Shown here piece after piece: positions 35,299 through 45,142 of a stretch of DNA of 64,000 nt. The stretch comes from Micromonospora alfalfae (GTDB lineage: Bacteria > Actinomycetota > Actinomycetes > Mycobacteriales > Micromonosporaceae): NCBI RefSeq assembly GCF_022230925.1, contig NZ_JAKKFH010000026.1, positions 123,537 to 187,536 on the forward strand. The letters are read 5' to 3'. The translations under genes were made by a program, and so were the position numbers. How positions within the stretch are numbered: position 1 is the first letter of the stretch; each line of letters begins with the position of its first letter. Below the pieces are notes generated by a model, which saw only the letters and a program-made list of their open reading frames with translations, ran no database searches and was not told the origin of the DNA.

Positions 35299-36966
35299 TC
35301 ACATCCTCTCGGGTGCGGAGACGCCGAGCAGGAACAGGCCGTTGGCGACGACCGTGCGGGTGGCGTCGTTGAGCCAGAGCCGGGCCCGGTGCAGGTCGGT
35401 GATCTCCTCGTCGCCGCGCGGCAGGACCCGGCAGTCGTCATAGAACCGGTGGTAGGACGGCGCGATGTCCTCCTCCAGGTAGCGGGCCACCCGGTGCGGC
35501 TCGCGCAGCTCGGCGGCCGTCGCTACCACCGCCGGGAACTGGGCGAGCGCCTTGAGTAGCGTGTTCTCCTTCTCGTGGTCGAGCAGCTCGGGGCGGAACG
35601 CGTCGGCGTCCCCCCGAACCAGCCCCACCTCGGCGGCGTTGCGGGCCACACCCGCCGTCCGGGCGGCCACGTACTGCACCTTGTAGACCGGGTTGTCGTT
35701 CTTGGCCTTGGTCCACAGCTCGATGTCGATGTCGATCGGCGAGTCGCTGGAGTACCGGGCCAACGCGTACCGGGAGGCGTCCACGCCGATCGCCTCGACA
35801 AGGTCCTCCAGGGTGATCACGGTGCCGGCCCGCTTGCTCATCCGCATCGGGGCGCCGTCGCGCAGCAGGTTGACCAGCTGCCCGATGAGGATCTCCAGAT
35901 TGCGCTCCGGGTCGTCGCCGAAGCAGGCGGACATCGCCTTCATCCGGCCGATGTAGCCGTGGTGGTCGGCACCCAGCATGATCACGACCCGCTCGAAGCC
36001 GCGCTCGCGCTTGTCCAGGTAGTAGGCGCAGTCAGCGGCGAAGTACGTCCACTCGCCGTTGGACTTGCGCAGCACCCGGTCCTTGTCGTCGCCGAAGTCG
36101 GTGGTGCGCAGCCAGGTGGCGCCCTCGGACTCGTAGAGGTGCCCCTGCTGGCGCAGCCGGGCCAGGGCGAGGTCCAGCTCACCCCGGTCGTGCAGGTCCT
36201 TCTCGTTGAAGTAGGTGTCGAACTCCACCCCGAAGTCGCGCAACGAGGTGCGGATCTCGTCGAACATCAGCGCGACGCCCTCGACCCGGAAGACCTCCTG
36301 GGCGGCGTCGTCGTCGAGCGAGCGCACCTCCGGCCGGCGGGCCTGCACCTCGGCGGCGATCTCGGCGATGTACGCCCCGCCGTAGCCGTCCTCCGGCGCC
36401 GCCTCGCCCTTGGCGGCGGCGAGCAGCGACCGGGCGAACCTGTCGATCTGCGAACCGGCGTCGTTGAAGTAGTACTCAGTGCCGACGTCGGCGCCGGTGG
36501 CCCGCAGCAGCCGGCTCAGCGCGTCACCGACGGCAGCCCAGCGGACCCCGCCGATGTGCACCGGCCCGGTCGGGTTGGCCGAGACGAACTCCAGGTTGAT
36601 CTTCTCGCCGGCGAGCCGGTCGCTGCGGCCGTACTCCGCGCCGGTCTCGACGATCACCCGCGCGAGCTGACCGGCCGCGGCGGCGTCGAGCCGAATGTTC
36701 AGGAAGCCCGGCCCGGCGATATCCACCGATTTGACCCCCGCCGCCCGACCCAGCTCATCGGCCAGGGCCGTCGCCAGCTCCCGGGGCGGGACGCCCACCT
36801 TCTTGCTCAACTGCAGCGCGAGCGTCGAGGCGTAGTCGCCGTGCTCGGGGTTGCGCGGTCGCTCCACCACCGTGCTCGCCGGCAGCGCGGCGCGGTCCAG
36901 CCCACGCTGCTCGAAGACGGCGTGGGCGGCGGCAAGGACGACCGAGGCTAGTTCTGCAGGAGTCAC
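35299..36966 (-). CDS. argS: Arginyl-tRNA synthetase
   Basis: Class I aminoacyl-tRNA synthetase for arginine, 555 residues. The N-terminal additional domain (residues 1-100) recognises the tRNA D-loop. The HIGH motif is HIGG at residues 137-140 in NPTGPVHIGG; the KMSKS-like motif is MRMSKRAGT. The C-terminal DALR anticodon-binding domain ends in RTVVANGLFLLGVSAPERM. It starts at GTG 36966 with no clear Shine-Dalgarno; a 3-codon ATG frame (ATG GTT GGG TGA) ends on this GTG, which may be chance. The lysA ATG begins one base after the stop. tRNA-Arg(CCG), a substrate, is encoded at 40173. Confidence 0.96.
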   Translation of the reverse strand: MTPAELASVVLAAAHAVFEQRGLDRAALPASTVVERPRNPEHGDYASTLALQLSKKVGVPPRELATALADELGRAAGVKSVDIAGPGFLNIRLDAAAAGQLARVIVETGAEYGRSDRLAGEKINLEFVSANPTGPVHIGGVRWAAVGDALSRLLRATGADVGTEYYFNDAGSQIDRFARSLLAAAKGEAAPEDGYGGAYIAEIAAEVQARRPEVRSLDDDAAQEVFRVEGVALMFDEIRTSLRDFGVEFDTYFNEKDLHDRGELDLALARLRQQGHLYESEGATWLRTTDFGDDKDRVLRKSNGEWTYFAADCAYYLDKRERGFERVVIMLGADHHGYIGRMKAMSACFGDDPERNLEILIGQLVNLLRDGAPMRMSKRAGTVITLEDLVEAIGVDASRYALARYSSDSPIDIDIELWTKAKNDNPVYKVQYVAARTAGVARNAAEVGLVRGDADAFRPELLDHEKENTLLKALAQFPAVVATAAELREPHRVARYLEEDIAPSYHRFYDDCRVLPRGDEEITDLHRARLWLNDATRTVVANGLFLLGVSAPERM

Positions 36967-36985
36967 CCAACCATGTTATCGGGGG

Positions 36986-36991
36986 TAGACT
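36986..36991 (+). promoter_or_regulatory. Candidate -10 box for the DUF3105 gene
   Basis: TAGACT in the 97-base divergent gap between argS and the DUF3105 gene, 72 bases upstream of the ATG. This is the best -10-like hexamer in the gap, but a -35 is not obvious. Confidence 0.3.
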
Positions 36992-37063
36992 CGGGCACTC
37001 GGCGGCTCCCCTGCGCGTCATCCGGCCCGCCACTCCCCTGACCGACCGACTTGACGAGGCACG

Positions 37064-37867
37064 ATGAGCATCAGCACCCCGGGTGGCCCTGAGCGCCGCC
37101 CGACCGTGGTCAGCACCGGCAAGAAGCCGGCTGCGGGCCGGCCGGCGTCCGGCGCCAAGGCCGGTTCCGGCAAGCCGACGGGCTCCCCCCGGGCCGGGGG
37201 CAAGGGCCCGCGCAAGCCGGTCACCCCGGTCAAGGTGAGCCAGGGCCGCGCGTGGGGGCCGATCGCGCTCTTCGTCGCGGTCGGCGTGCTCGCGGCCGGC
37301 ATCATCGGCTATGGCGCCTGGGCGTCGTTCCAGGGCTCCAAGCCGTGGGACAAGCGGGCCAACGCCATCGACGGCATCGCCAACATCCGCAAGTCCGACC
37401 CGGACAGCCTCAAGTACGAGTCGCACAAGTCGGGCCCGCTGACCTACAAGTACTCGCCGCCGGTGGGCGGGGTGCACAACGCCGCCTGGCAGAACTGCAT
37501 GGGCGACGTGTACGACGCCCCGATCGCCAGCGAGCACGCGGTGCACAGCCTGGAGCACGGCGCGGTGTGGATCACCTACCGCCCGGACCTGCCCAAGGAC
37601 CAGGTCGACAAGCTCGCCGGCAAGGTGCGCGGCGTCGAGAAGATGCTGATGAGCCCGTACGAGGGCCTGGACAAGCCGATCTCGCTGCAGGCCTGGGGCT
37701 ACCAGCTCAAGGTCGACAACGCCGACGACTCGCGGGTCGACGAGTTCATCAAGGACCTGCGGGTGAACGCCTCCGTCGAGGGCCCGACGGCGCTCTGCAA
37801 CACCGGCATCACCGCCACCGGCACCACGCCACGTGAACTCCAGCAACAGCAGCAGCCCACCCAGTAA
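37064..37867 (+). CDS. DUF3105 membrane-anchored protein
   Basis: Type II membrane protein of 267 residues. A basic, Gly/Pro/Lys-rich cytosolic tail (residues 1-65) precedes one transmembrane segment (about 69-89). The extracytoplasmic part is the DUF3105 domain with the family core AVHSLEHGAVWITY and two conserved Cys (one in NCMGDVYD, one near the C-terminus) that could pair. It ends in a Gln-rich tail. The function is unknown; the domain is often encoded next to DUF305 proteins, as here, where the next gene starts nine bases after the stop. A role in metal handling has been suggested by this association only. Confidence 0.88.
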   Translation: MSISTPGGPERRPTVVSTGKKPAAGRPASGAKAGSGKPTGSPRAGGKGPRKPVTPVKVSQGRAWGPIALFVAVGVLAAGIIGYGAWASFQGSKPWDKRANAIDGIANIRKSDPDSLKYESHKSGPLTYKYSPPVGGVHNAAWQNCMGDVYDAPIASEHAVHSLEHGAVWITYRPDLPKDQVDKLAGKVRGVEKMLMSPYEGLDKPISLQAWGYQLKVDNADDSRVDEFIKDLRVNASVEGPTALCNTGITATGTTPRELQQQQQPTQ

Positions 37868-37875
37868 GGACGGCA

Positions 37876-38544
37876 ATGACCGCTCCGGCAACCACCGACA
37901 GCGAGTACGACGAGATCCCGGCCGCCCCGGACGAGGGCGGCCGGGCCCCGGCGTCGCGCTACGGCGTGCTGGCGCTCGCCATCATGCTGGTGGTGGGGCT
38001 CCTCCTCGGGTACGCGGGCGGTCTGCTCACCCCGCGGCTCACCCGACCCGGTGACGCCTCGGTCGAGGCGGGCTTCGCCCGGGACATGACGACCCACCAC
38101 GCGCAGGCGGTGGAGATGAGCCTGATCGCGTACCGGTCGGCGACCCTCCCCGAGGTGCGGCAGATCGCCGTGGACATCGCCACCGGGCAGCAGGGCGAGA
38201 TCGGCGCCATGCAGACCTGGCTGCGCGAGTGGGGTCTCAGCCCGACCGGGTCGAACCCGCCGATGTCGTGGATGTCCGACGGGGCCACCGTCAAGGACGG
38301 CCTGATGCCGGGCATGGCCACGCCGCAACAGATGACCGCCCTGCGCGACGCCCAGGGCATCGAGGTCGACAGGCAGTTCCTGACCCTGATGTACAACCAC
38401 CACCTCGGCGGCATCCACATGATCGACGCGGCGCTCGGCGCGACAGACAACGCCGAGGTGGTGCGGGTGGCGAACACCATGAAAGCCACTCAGCAGACCG
38501 AACTGAACAACCTCCGGCAGCTCCAGGCGCAGGCCAAGGGCTGA
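37876..38544 (+). CDS. DUF305 His/Met-rich membrane-anchored protein
   Basis: Protein of 222 residues with one transmembrane helix at about residues 34-54 followed by a four-helix, ferritin-like DUF305 domain. Two His pairs mark it: DMTTHHAQAVEMS near residue 75 and LMYNHHLGGIHM near 175, with several Met residues between. In this family such residues bind copper or other soft metals; that role here is inferred. An AAGGA Shine-Dalgarno lies six bases before the ATG. It forms a two-gene unit with the DUF3105 gene. Confidence 0.9.
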   Translation: MTAPATTDSEYDEIPAAPDEGGRAPASRYGVLALAIMLVVGLLLGYAGGLLTPRLTRPGDASVEAGFARDMTTHHAQAVEMSLIAYRSATLPEVRQIAVDIATGQQGEIGAMQTWLREWGLSPTGSNPPMSWMSDGATVKDGLMPGMATPQQMTALRDAQGIEVDRQFLTLMYNHHLGGIHMIDAALGATDNAEVVRVANTMKATQQTELNNLRQLQAQAKG

Positions 38545-38865
38545 CCGACCGGACGGGCACCCGGCCCGCGTCCCCGCCGAACCGTGGCGGCGACGCGGGC
38601 CGCACCATGTCACCACCAGTGCCCCCAACCCGCGTCCCCACCAACCCGCCCCCGGCTCGCCCTCAGCCCAGCCCAGCCCTGTTCCCGGCCTGGCCCCTGC
38701 CCGGCCCGCCCAGCCCTGGCTCGACCCCCGACCTGGCCTGGCCCCGACCTGGCCTGGCCCCGACCCGGCCTGGCCCCGACCTGGCTCGACCCTCGGCCTG
38801 GCGCGGCCCTGGTCCGGCCCGGCTCGGCTCGGCCCCGGCTCGGCTCGGCCCCGGCTCGGCCCCCA

Positions 38866-38952
38866 GGCCTTGATCGACTCGGCTTTCAGAAAACCGCGCC
38901 ATCCCCGCAACCGGGACACCCCGACCTTCAGGAACCCGAGTCGATCAAGGCC
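38866..38952. repeat. Palindromic element, copy 1
   Basis: Perfect 17-base inverted arms, ggccttgatcgactcgg at 38866-38882 and its complement at 38936-38952, extend imperfectly inward (cttt..cag against ttcctga). The 53-base centre holds gaaaaccgcgccatcc. Copy 2 at 39165 shares most of its sequence, in direct orientation, 299 bases away. Confidence 0.9.
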
Positions 38953-39164
38953 GGCGGACCGCCACTGCGTGACCGAACTCAACCCGCCTCGGCCCGACCC
39001 GACTCGACCCCGGCCCGACCCGACTCGACCCCGGCCCGACCCCCGCCCGACCCCCACCCAGCCCGGCCCGACCCCCACCCAGCCCGGCTCGATCCCGCCC
39101 ACCCCGGCTCGATCCCGCCCAGCCCGGCTCGATCCCGCCCAAACCCGCGCTGGGCCAACCCCCA

Positions 39165-39250
39165 GGCCTTGATCGACTCGGCTTTCAGAAAACCGCGCCG
39201 TCCGCCCGACCGGGACACCCCGACCTTCAGGAACCCGAGTCGATCAGGGC
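39165..39250. repeat. Palindromic element, copy 2
   Basis: Direct repeat of the element at 38866. The left arm ggccttgatcgactcgg at 39165-39181 is identical; the right arm, 39235-39250, differs at its outer end (cagggc for caaggc). The core differs by a few bases. It ends 13 bases before the start of the IS630-derived gene. Confidence 0.9.
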
Positions 39251-39263
39251 GACTACACACGTC

Positions 39264-40082
39264 GTGTATGACCTGAACGCCCCTCTCGTCCCTTGTGGGC
39301 GTTTTGCGTGGCACAGGCGATTACGTTGCTTAGAGAGTTTTCTCCCCACATATCGTGACCAGTTGCGATTCGGGCTCGTTGCCCAAGACGTGGGGGTTGC
39401 ACTGAGAGACGCACGGCGTTCGGTCACCAGTTGGTGCCGACGCCACACCATCGGTGGTGACGGGGCGGTGGCAGCCGTCCGTCGCGGACAGCGGCAGGGC
39501 GAGCCGGGAATGCTCAGCCGCGAACAGGAACTCGAATTGATCGACACGCTGCGGGGCGTCCATCCCGACGAGTTCGGCCTGGACGAGGAGTTGTGGACGC
39601 GGCAGAGCCTCACCACGCTCATCCAACGGCGCTTCGAGCTGCCGCTGGACACTGGCGCGGTCGGGGCGTACCTGCGGGCCTGGGGGTTGGGTCCGCGGGA
39701 GCCGCGCGAGCGGGCCTGCGGGCTCTGCGTCAGCGCGGTCGAGCGTTGGGTCCGCAGCGAGTACCCGGGGATCACCCGGGCCGCCCAGGAGCACCTCGCG
39801 GAGGTCTACTGGATCGGGCGGGTCCGGCTGCGCGGCACGATGCCGGCCGCCGACGTGATCTCCGCTGTCTCGTCCCGCGGTCGGGTGCGCTTCATGATCA
39901 CTACGCCGACGGTGGACCCGCCGCTCCCCCGCGACTTCGTGCTGCGGCTCAGTGGCGAGGAGCAGCGCACCGTCCACCTGATCGTGGACGGGTCCTGGCC
40001 GCGCAACGAGTGGCCGCGCCGGCTCCCTCGGCGAATCGTCCTGCACCCGCTGCCCAGTTGCGGGCGGGCGGTAGCCGCCTGA
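39264..40082 (+). CDS. IS630-transposase-derived winged-helix protein (domesticated)
   Basis: Protein of up to 272 residues. Residues about 40-85 (QDVGVALRDARRSVTSWCRR) and 95-150 look like the two helix-turn-helix domains of IS630 transposases. Residues 176-272 align by eye with the DDE domain: AEVYWIGRVR (178-187) replaces the usual YWxDE, so the first Asp is Gly185; IVDG keeps Asp242; and LPSC (263-266) ends where LPPYSPELNPxE should follow, so the final Glu is absent. The frame is intact, with host-like codon use, so it is more likely a retained DNA-binding protein than a fresh remnant. The start (GTG 39264, or TTG 39363, or GTG 39390) is uncertain. Confidence 0.7.
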   Translation: MYDLNAPLVPCGRFAWHRRLRCLESFLPTYRDQLRFGLVAQDVGVALRDARRSVTSWCRRHTIGGDGAVAAVRRGQRQGEPGMLSREQELELIDTLRGVHPDEFGLDEELWTRQSLTTLIQRRFELPLDTGAVGAYLRAWGLGPREPRERACGLCVSAVERWVRSEYPGITRAAQEHLAEVYWIGRVRLRGTMPAADVISAVSSRGRVRFMITTPTVDPPLPRDFVLRLSGEEQRTVHLIVDGSWPRNEWPRRLPRRIVLHPLPSCGRAVAA

Positions 40083-40152
40083 GCGCCGGGTGGGCCGGTC
40101 CGACACGATCGGCCCACCCGATACCGATTCGGCGTACGCAGGGGAGGTTTGC

Positions 40153-40158
40153 TAGTCT
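40153..40158 (+). promoter_or_regulatory. Candidate -10 box for tRNA-Arg
   Basis: TAGTCT ends 14 bases before the first base of the tRNA, within gctagtcttctcc. Position fits a tRNA promoter; the -35 is not clear. Confidence 0.35.
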
Positions 40159-40172
40159 TCTCCAGTCGCTGA

Positions 40173-40247
40173 GCCCCCGTAGCTCAGGGGATAGAGCACC
40201 GCCCTCCGGAGGCGGGGGCGCAGGTTCGAATCCTGCCGGGGGCACCA
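40173..40247 (+). tRNA. tRNA-Arg (CCG)
   Basis: Cloverleaf reads cleanly. Acceptor stem is gcccccg with cgggggc at the 3' end, a D-loop has agctcaggggatagagca, the anticodon stem is ccgcc/ggcgg with loop ctccgga giving anticodon CCG, and the T-arm contains ggttcgaatcc. The discriminator is A and CCA is encoded. It reads the CGG codon, very frequent in this genome's codon use. argS, the cognate synthetase, lies about 3 kb upstream on the other strand. Confidence 0.97.
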
Positions 40248-40265
40248 AGATTGACCAGCACGACA

Positions 40266-40296
40266 GGCTCCTGACCCAGAAATTCGGTCAGGGGCC
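40266..40296 (+). terminator. Terminator after tRNA-Arg
   Basis: An 11-base stem with one G-U pair (40266-40276 with 40286-40296) and a 9-base loop begins 19 bases after the tRNA and is followed by ttcatcgtttt, a T-rich tail. This is the most canonical intrinsic terminator in the window. Confidence 0.8.
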
Positions 40297-40325
40297 TTCA
40301 TCGTTTTGGCGGAGCACAGGCCAGA

Positions 40326-40793
40326 ATGTCGATCATGCTGTTTCTCGGTCTGCTCCTCGCCGCGCTGGGTGGGGCGGTCATGGCGACACTCCTCACCGTC
40401 CGTGGGTTCCGCGCGACGTTCAGGAAGAGCGAACGGTCGGGTCGCTTGCGCACTGCGGCGCTGCTCCTCGGTGCGGGTGCCGTCGCCCTGTACGCATGGG
40501 GTCTGCTCCACCTCGGTTACGCGGTGATGCAGGCCGAGGACGGTGGCGCCGGATCCGCCCCGGTCGGGCCCTGTCGCCGGGCCGGGCCACAGGTGGCGAG
40601 CCTGGTCGTCGGTTACGACGTCAGCTTCCTACCGCTGCACTTCGAGTGCCGCCTCAGCGGTGGCGGCGCCTACGTGACCTCGTCCGTGCCCGGGTACGTC
40701 ACCCCGGCCACTGTCGGCCTCGGTCTGGTCGCCGCCACCTGCGGAGTCCTCGCCAACACGACGGCACGCCGCGTCCAACCACCGGTGGCGTGA
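40326..40793 (+). CDS. Hypothetical small membrane protein
   Basis: I do not recognise this 155-residue protein. Three hydrophobic segments are visible, at about residues 4-24, 44-67 and 122-143, with a soluble stretch of about 50 residues between the second and third that holds two Cys (PCRRAG and FECRLSG), possibly a disulfide outside the cell. It starts at ATG 40326 (a second ATG is three codons in). It lies between tRNA-Arg and the UvrA-like gene, with which it is convergent; only ten bases separate the two stops, so it has no room for its own hairpin. Confidence 0.65.
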   Translation: MSIMLFLGLLLAALGGAVMATLLTVRGFRATFRKSERSGRLRTAALLLGAGAVALYAWGLLHLGYAVMQAEDGGAGSAPVGPCRRAGPQVASLVVGYDVSFLPLHFECRLSGGGAYVTSSVPGYVTPATVGLGLVAATCGVLANTTARRVQPPVA

Positions 40794-40803
40794 ATGGCGG
40801 CCG

Positions 40804-43185
<2,382 letters not shown>

Positions 43186-43214
43186 CGTCTCTCCATCTGT
43201 CGGGCGCGCGGGAC

Positions 43215-43625
43215 TCAGCGCACTTCCTGAATGCGGACCATATTGCCGGCCGGGTCCCGGAAGGCACAGTCGCGCACGCCGTACGGCTGCTCGGTCGGCT
43301 CCTGGACGACCTCGGCGTCGCTGGCCTCCAACTTGGCGAAGGTGGCGTCGAGGTCGGTGGTGGCGAGGTTGACGCCGAAGTAGCTGCCCTTGGCCATCAA
43401 CTCGAGGATGGTCTGCCGCTCGTCGTCGGTGATGCCGGGGTTGGCGGCCGGCGGGTGCAGGACGATGGCGGTGCTGGGTTGGCCGACCGGCCCGACCGTG
43501 ATCCACCGCATTCCCTCGTACCCGACGTCGAGGCGGACCTCGAAACCGAGGATGTCGCGGTAGAAGACCAGCGAGGCCTCCGGGTCGGTGTGCGGCAGGA
43601 AACTCGAATGAATGGTGATGTCCAT
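43215..43625 (-). CDS. VOC family (glyoxalase/bleomycin-resistance fold) protein
   Basis: Protein of 136 residues with two beta-alpha-beta-beta-beta modules of the vicinal-oxygen-chelate fold. Visible features are the first-module opening DITIHSSFLPHTDPEASLVFYRD (split here as DITIHSSFLP and DPEASLVFYRD), YFGVNLATTDLDATFAKLE at the second module, and a C-terminal FRDPAGNMVRIQE that carries a metal-binding Glu. Members are glyoxalases, dioxygenases or drug-binding proteins. It sits between AraC and the UvrA-like gene, five bases after the AraC stop. Start at ATG 43625. Confidence 0.88.
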   Translation of the reverse strand: MDITIHSSFLPHTDPEASLVFYRDILGFEVRLDVGYEGMRWITVGPVGQPSTAIVLHPPAANPGITDDERQTILELMAKGSYFGVNLATTDLDATFAKLEASDAEVVQEPTEQPYGVRDCAFRDPAGNMVRIQEVR

Positions 43626-43630
43626 GCTGG

Positions 43631-44080
43631 TCACGCTAGTTGCGCCTCGGTGACCTGCGCTTCTCGATTCCTGACCGGTCTGGTCACCTGCTTCGCCACG
43701 CACGACGGCATCCCCGCCGTGGCCTGCGCCGCCTGCCGCCGGTAGACGCTGGGTGGCACACCCACCAGCTCGGTGAAGCGGGTGCTGAAGGTGCCCAACG
43801 ACGAACAACCGACAGCGAAACAGACATCGGTGACGCTCAGGTCACCACGGCGCAGCAGGGCCATCGCCCGCTCGATCCGTCGGGTCATCAGGTAGCTGTA
43901 CGGAGATTCGCCATAGGCGAGCCGGAACTCGCGGCTGAGGTGCCCGGCCGACATGTGCGCGCCGCGGGCGAGCGCCTCGACGTCCAGCGGAGACGCGTAC
44001 TCCCTGTCGATCCGGTCGCGGACCCGGCGCAGCCGCGCCAGGTCGGCCAGTCGCTGGGTCGCGTCGGATTTGCTGCTCAC
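43631..44080 (-). CDS. AraC family transcriptional regulator
   Basis: Short regulator of 149 residues that is essentially one AraC-type DNA-binding domain: two helix-turn-helix motifs (LDVEALARGAHMSAGHLSRE and LSVTDVCFAVGCSSLGTFST) and the C-terminal signature ELVGVPPSVYR. There is no large ligand domain, as in SoxS/MarA-sized regulators, so activity may be set by its level. It starts at GTG 44080. It stands at the head of the AraC-VOC-UvrA-like run and probably activates those genes. Confidence 0.88.
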   Translation of the reverse strand: MSSKSDATQRLADLARLRRVRDRIDREYASPLDVEALARGAHMSAGHLSREFRLAYGESPYSYLMTRRIERAMALLRRGDLSVTDVCFAVGCSSLGTFSTRFTELVGVPPSVYRRQAAQATAGMPSCVAKQVTRPVRNREAQVTEAQLA

Positions 44081-44151
44081 CTGCGAAATCGTGCCACAAC
44101 CCACCGACAATCGACCGCTCGCCGGGCGCGAGCGGAGGCCGACGAGCCTGG

Positions 44152-45111
44152 TCAGCCGGCCTCGCGGCGGGCGCGGGCCCGGCGCTTCCCCTCGTGCATG
44201 GCCTGCACCCGGGCCACCGGGATGGTCCGGCCCTCGGCGACCAGATCGGCGGGGAGCTGTTGCGGTGCCGGCATCAGCGCGGCCCACGGGTCGCCGTCGG
44301 CGAGCAGTGCTGGCGCGGTCCGGATGGTGAAGTCGGCGGGGGTCACCTCGGTCAGCTCCGCCCAGTCGACAGGGAACGAGACCGGCATCCCTGGCCGCAG
44401 CCGGGGGCTGTACGCGGCGGCCACTGTCGCTCCACCCGCCCGGGTGGCGTCCACGAAGACCCGGCCACCCCGGTCCTCCTTGATGTAGGCAGTGGTGGCC
44501 AGCGCCGGGTCGAGCCGCTCGGCGCGGACGGCGAGTGCCCGGGTGGCGGCGGCCAGCTCCTCGGCCGTTGGTTCGTCGGTCACCGGTACGAAGACGTGCA
44601 CGCCCTTGGCGCCGCTGGTCTTGACGGCACCGGCCAGGCCGGCGTCGGCGAGCGCCTGACGGACCAGCAGTGCGGCGTCGACAGCCGCGCGGAACCCGTC
44701 GCCGTCCGGCGGGTCCAGATCGAGGATCAGGTGGGTCGGGCGGTACAGATCCGCCACGGTGGCCAACGTCGGGTGGTACTCCACGGCCCGCTGGTTGGCG
44801 AACCAGAGCAGGGTGCGGCGGTCGTCGCAGAGGGCGTACGAGATCTCCCGGTGTGACGCCTCCGCCCAGACCGGCGCCCGGCGGACCCAGTCCGGGGTGT
44901 AGCGGGGCAGGTTCTTCTGCATGAACGGCGGCTGGCCGGGGCGGACCCTGATCACCGACAGCGGCCGGCCCCGCAGTTGCGGGAGGATCCGGTCCCGGAC
45001 CGCGTCGAGGTAGTCGACCAGGTCACGCTTTGTCGCGCCGTCGCGGTCGGACAGCGGCTGGTCCAGGTTGGTCAGGGCCACGCCGTCCCGGGTCTCGTCA
45101 GCCTCGCTCAC
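44152..45111 (-). CDS. LigD-type polymerase/primase domain protein
   Basis: Stand-alone archaeo-eukaryotic-primase-type polymerase of the LigD PolDom family, 319 residues. The metal-binding pair is Asp131 and Asp133 in LILDLDPPDGD; KTSGAKGVHVFVPV holds the conserved SGxKGxH motif, and PVSFPVDWAELTEVTPADF is a typical C-terminal block. In actinobacteria such proteins work in or beside Ku-LigD non-homologous end joining, filling gaps with ribonucleotides. No Ku, ligase or nuclease domain is adjacent. GTG start at 45111. It lies 31 bases after the MFS pump gene and 71 before AraC on the same strand. Confidence 0.92.
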   Translation of the reverse strand: MSEADETRDGVALTNLDQPLSDRDGATKRDLVDYLDAVRDRILPQLRGRPLSVIRVRPGQPPFMQKNLPRYTPDWVRRAPVWAEASHREISYALCDDRRTLLWFANQRAVEYHPTLATVADLYRPTHLILDLDPPDGDGFRAAVDAALLVRQALADAGLAGAVKTSGAKGVHVFVPVTDEPTAEELAAATRALAVRAERLDPALATTAYIKEDRGGRVFVDATRAGGATVAAAYSPRLRPGMPVSFPVDWAELTEVTPADFTIRTAPALLADGDPWAALMPAPQQLPADLVAEGRTIPVARVQAMHEGKRRARARREAG

Positions 45112-45142
45112 CCGACCACCCTCCCGGCCTGGATGCCGTCGG

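Larger units (their letters stand above)
38545..39263. other. Non-coding low-complexity and palindromic repeat region
   Basis: About 700 bases without a credible gene. 38650-38865 and 38975-39160 are C-rich degenerate repeats (units such as ctggccccgac, gactcgacccc, cagcccgg) that give long Pro/Arg-rich false frames. Two copies of a palindromic element (38866-38952 and 39165-39250) flank the second low-complexity block. A short AT-richer stretch at 39300-39380 lies just beyond, in the start region of the IS630-derived gene. Confidence 0.85.

Noticed and set aside
38584..39276. Pro/Arg-rich frames in the region between DUF305 and the IS630-derived gene
   Set aside because: They arise from degenerate C-rich repeats and cross the palindromes; composition is not protein-like.
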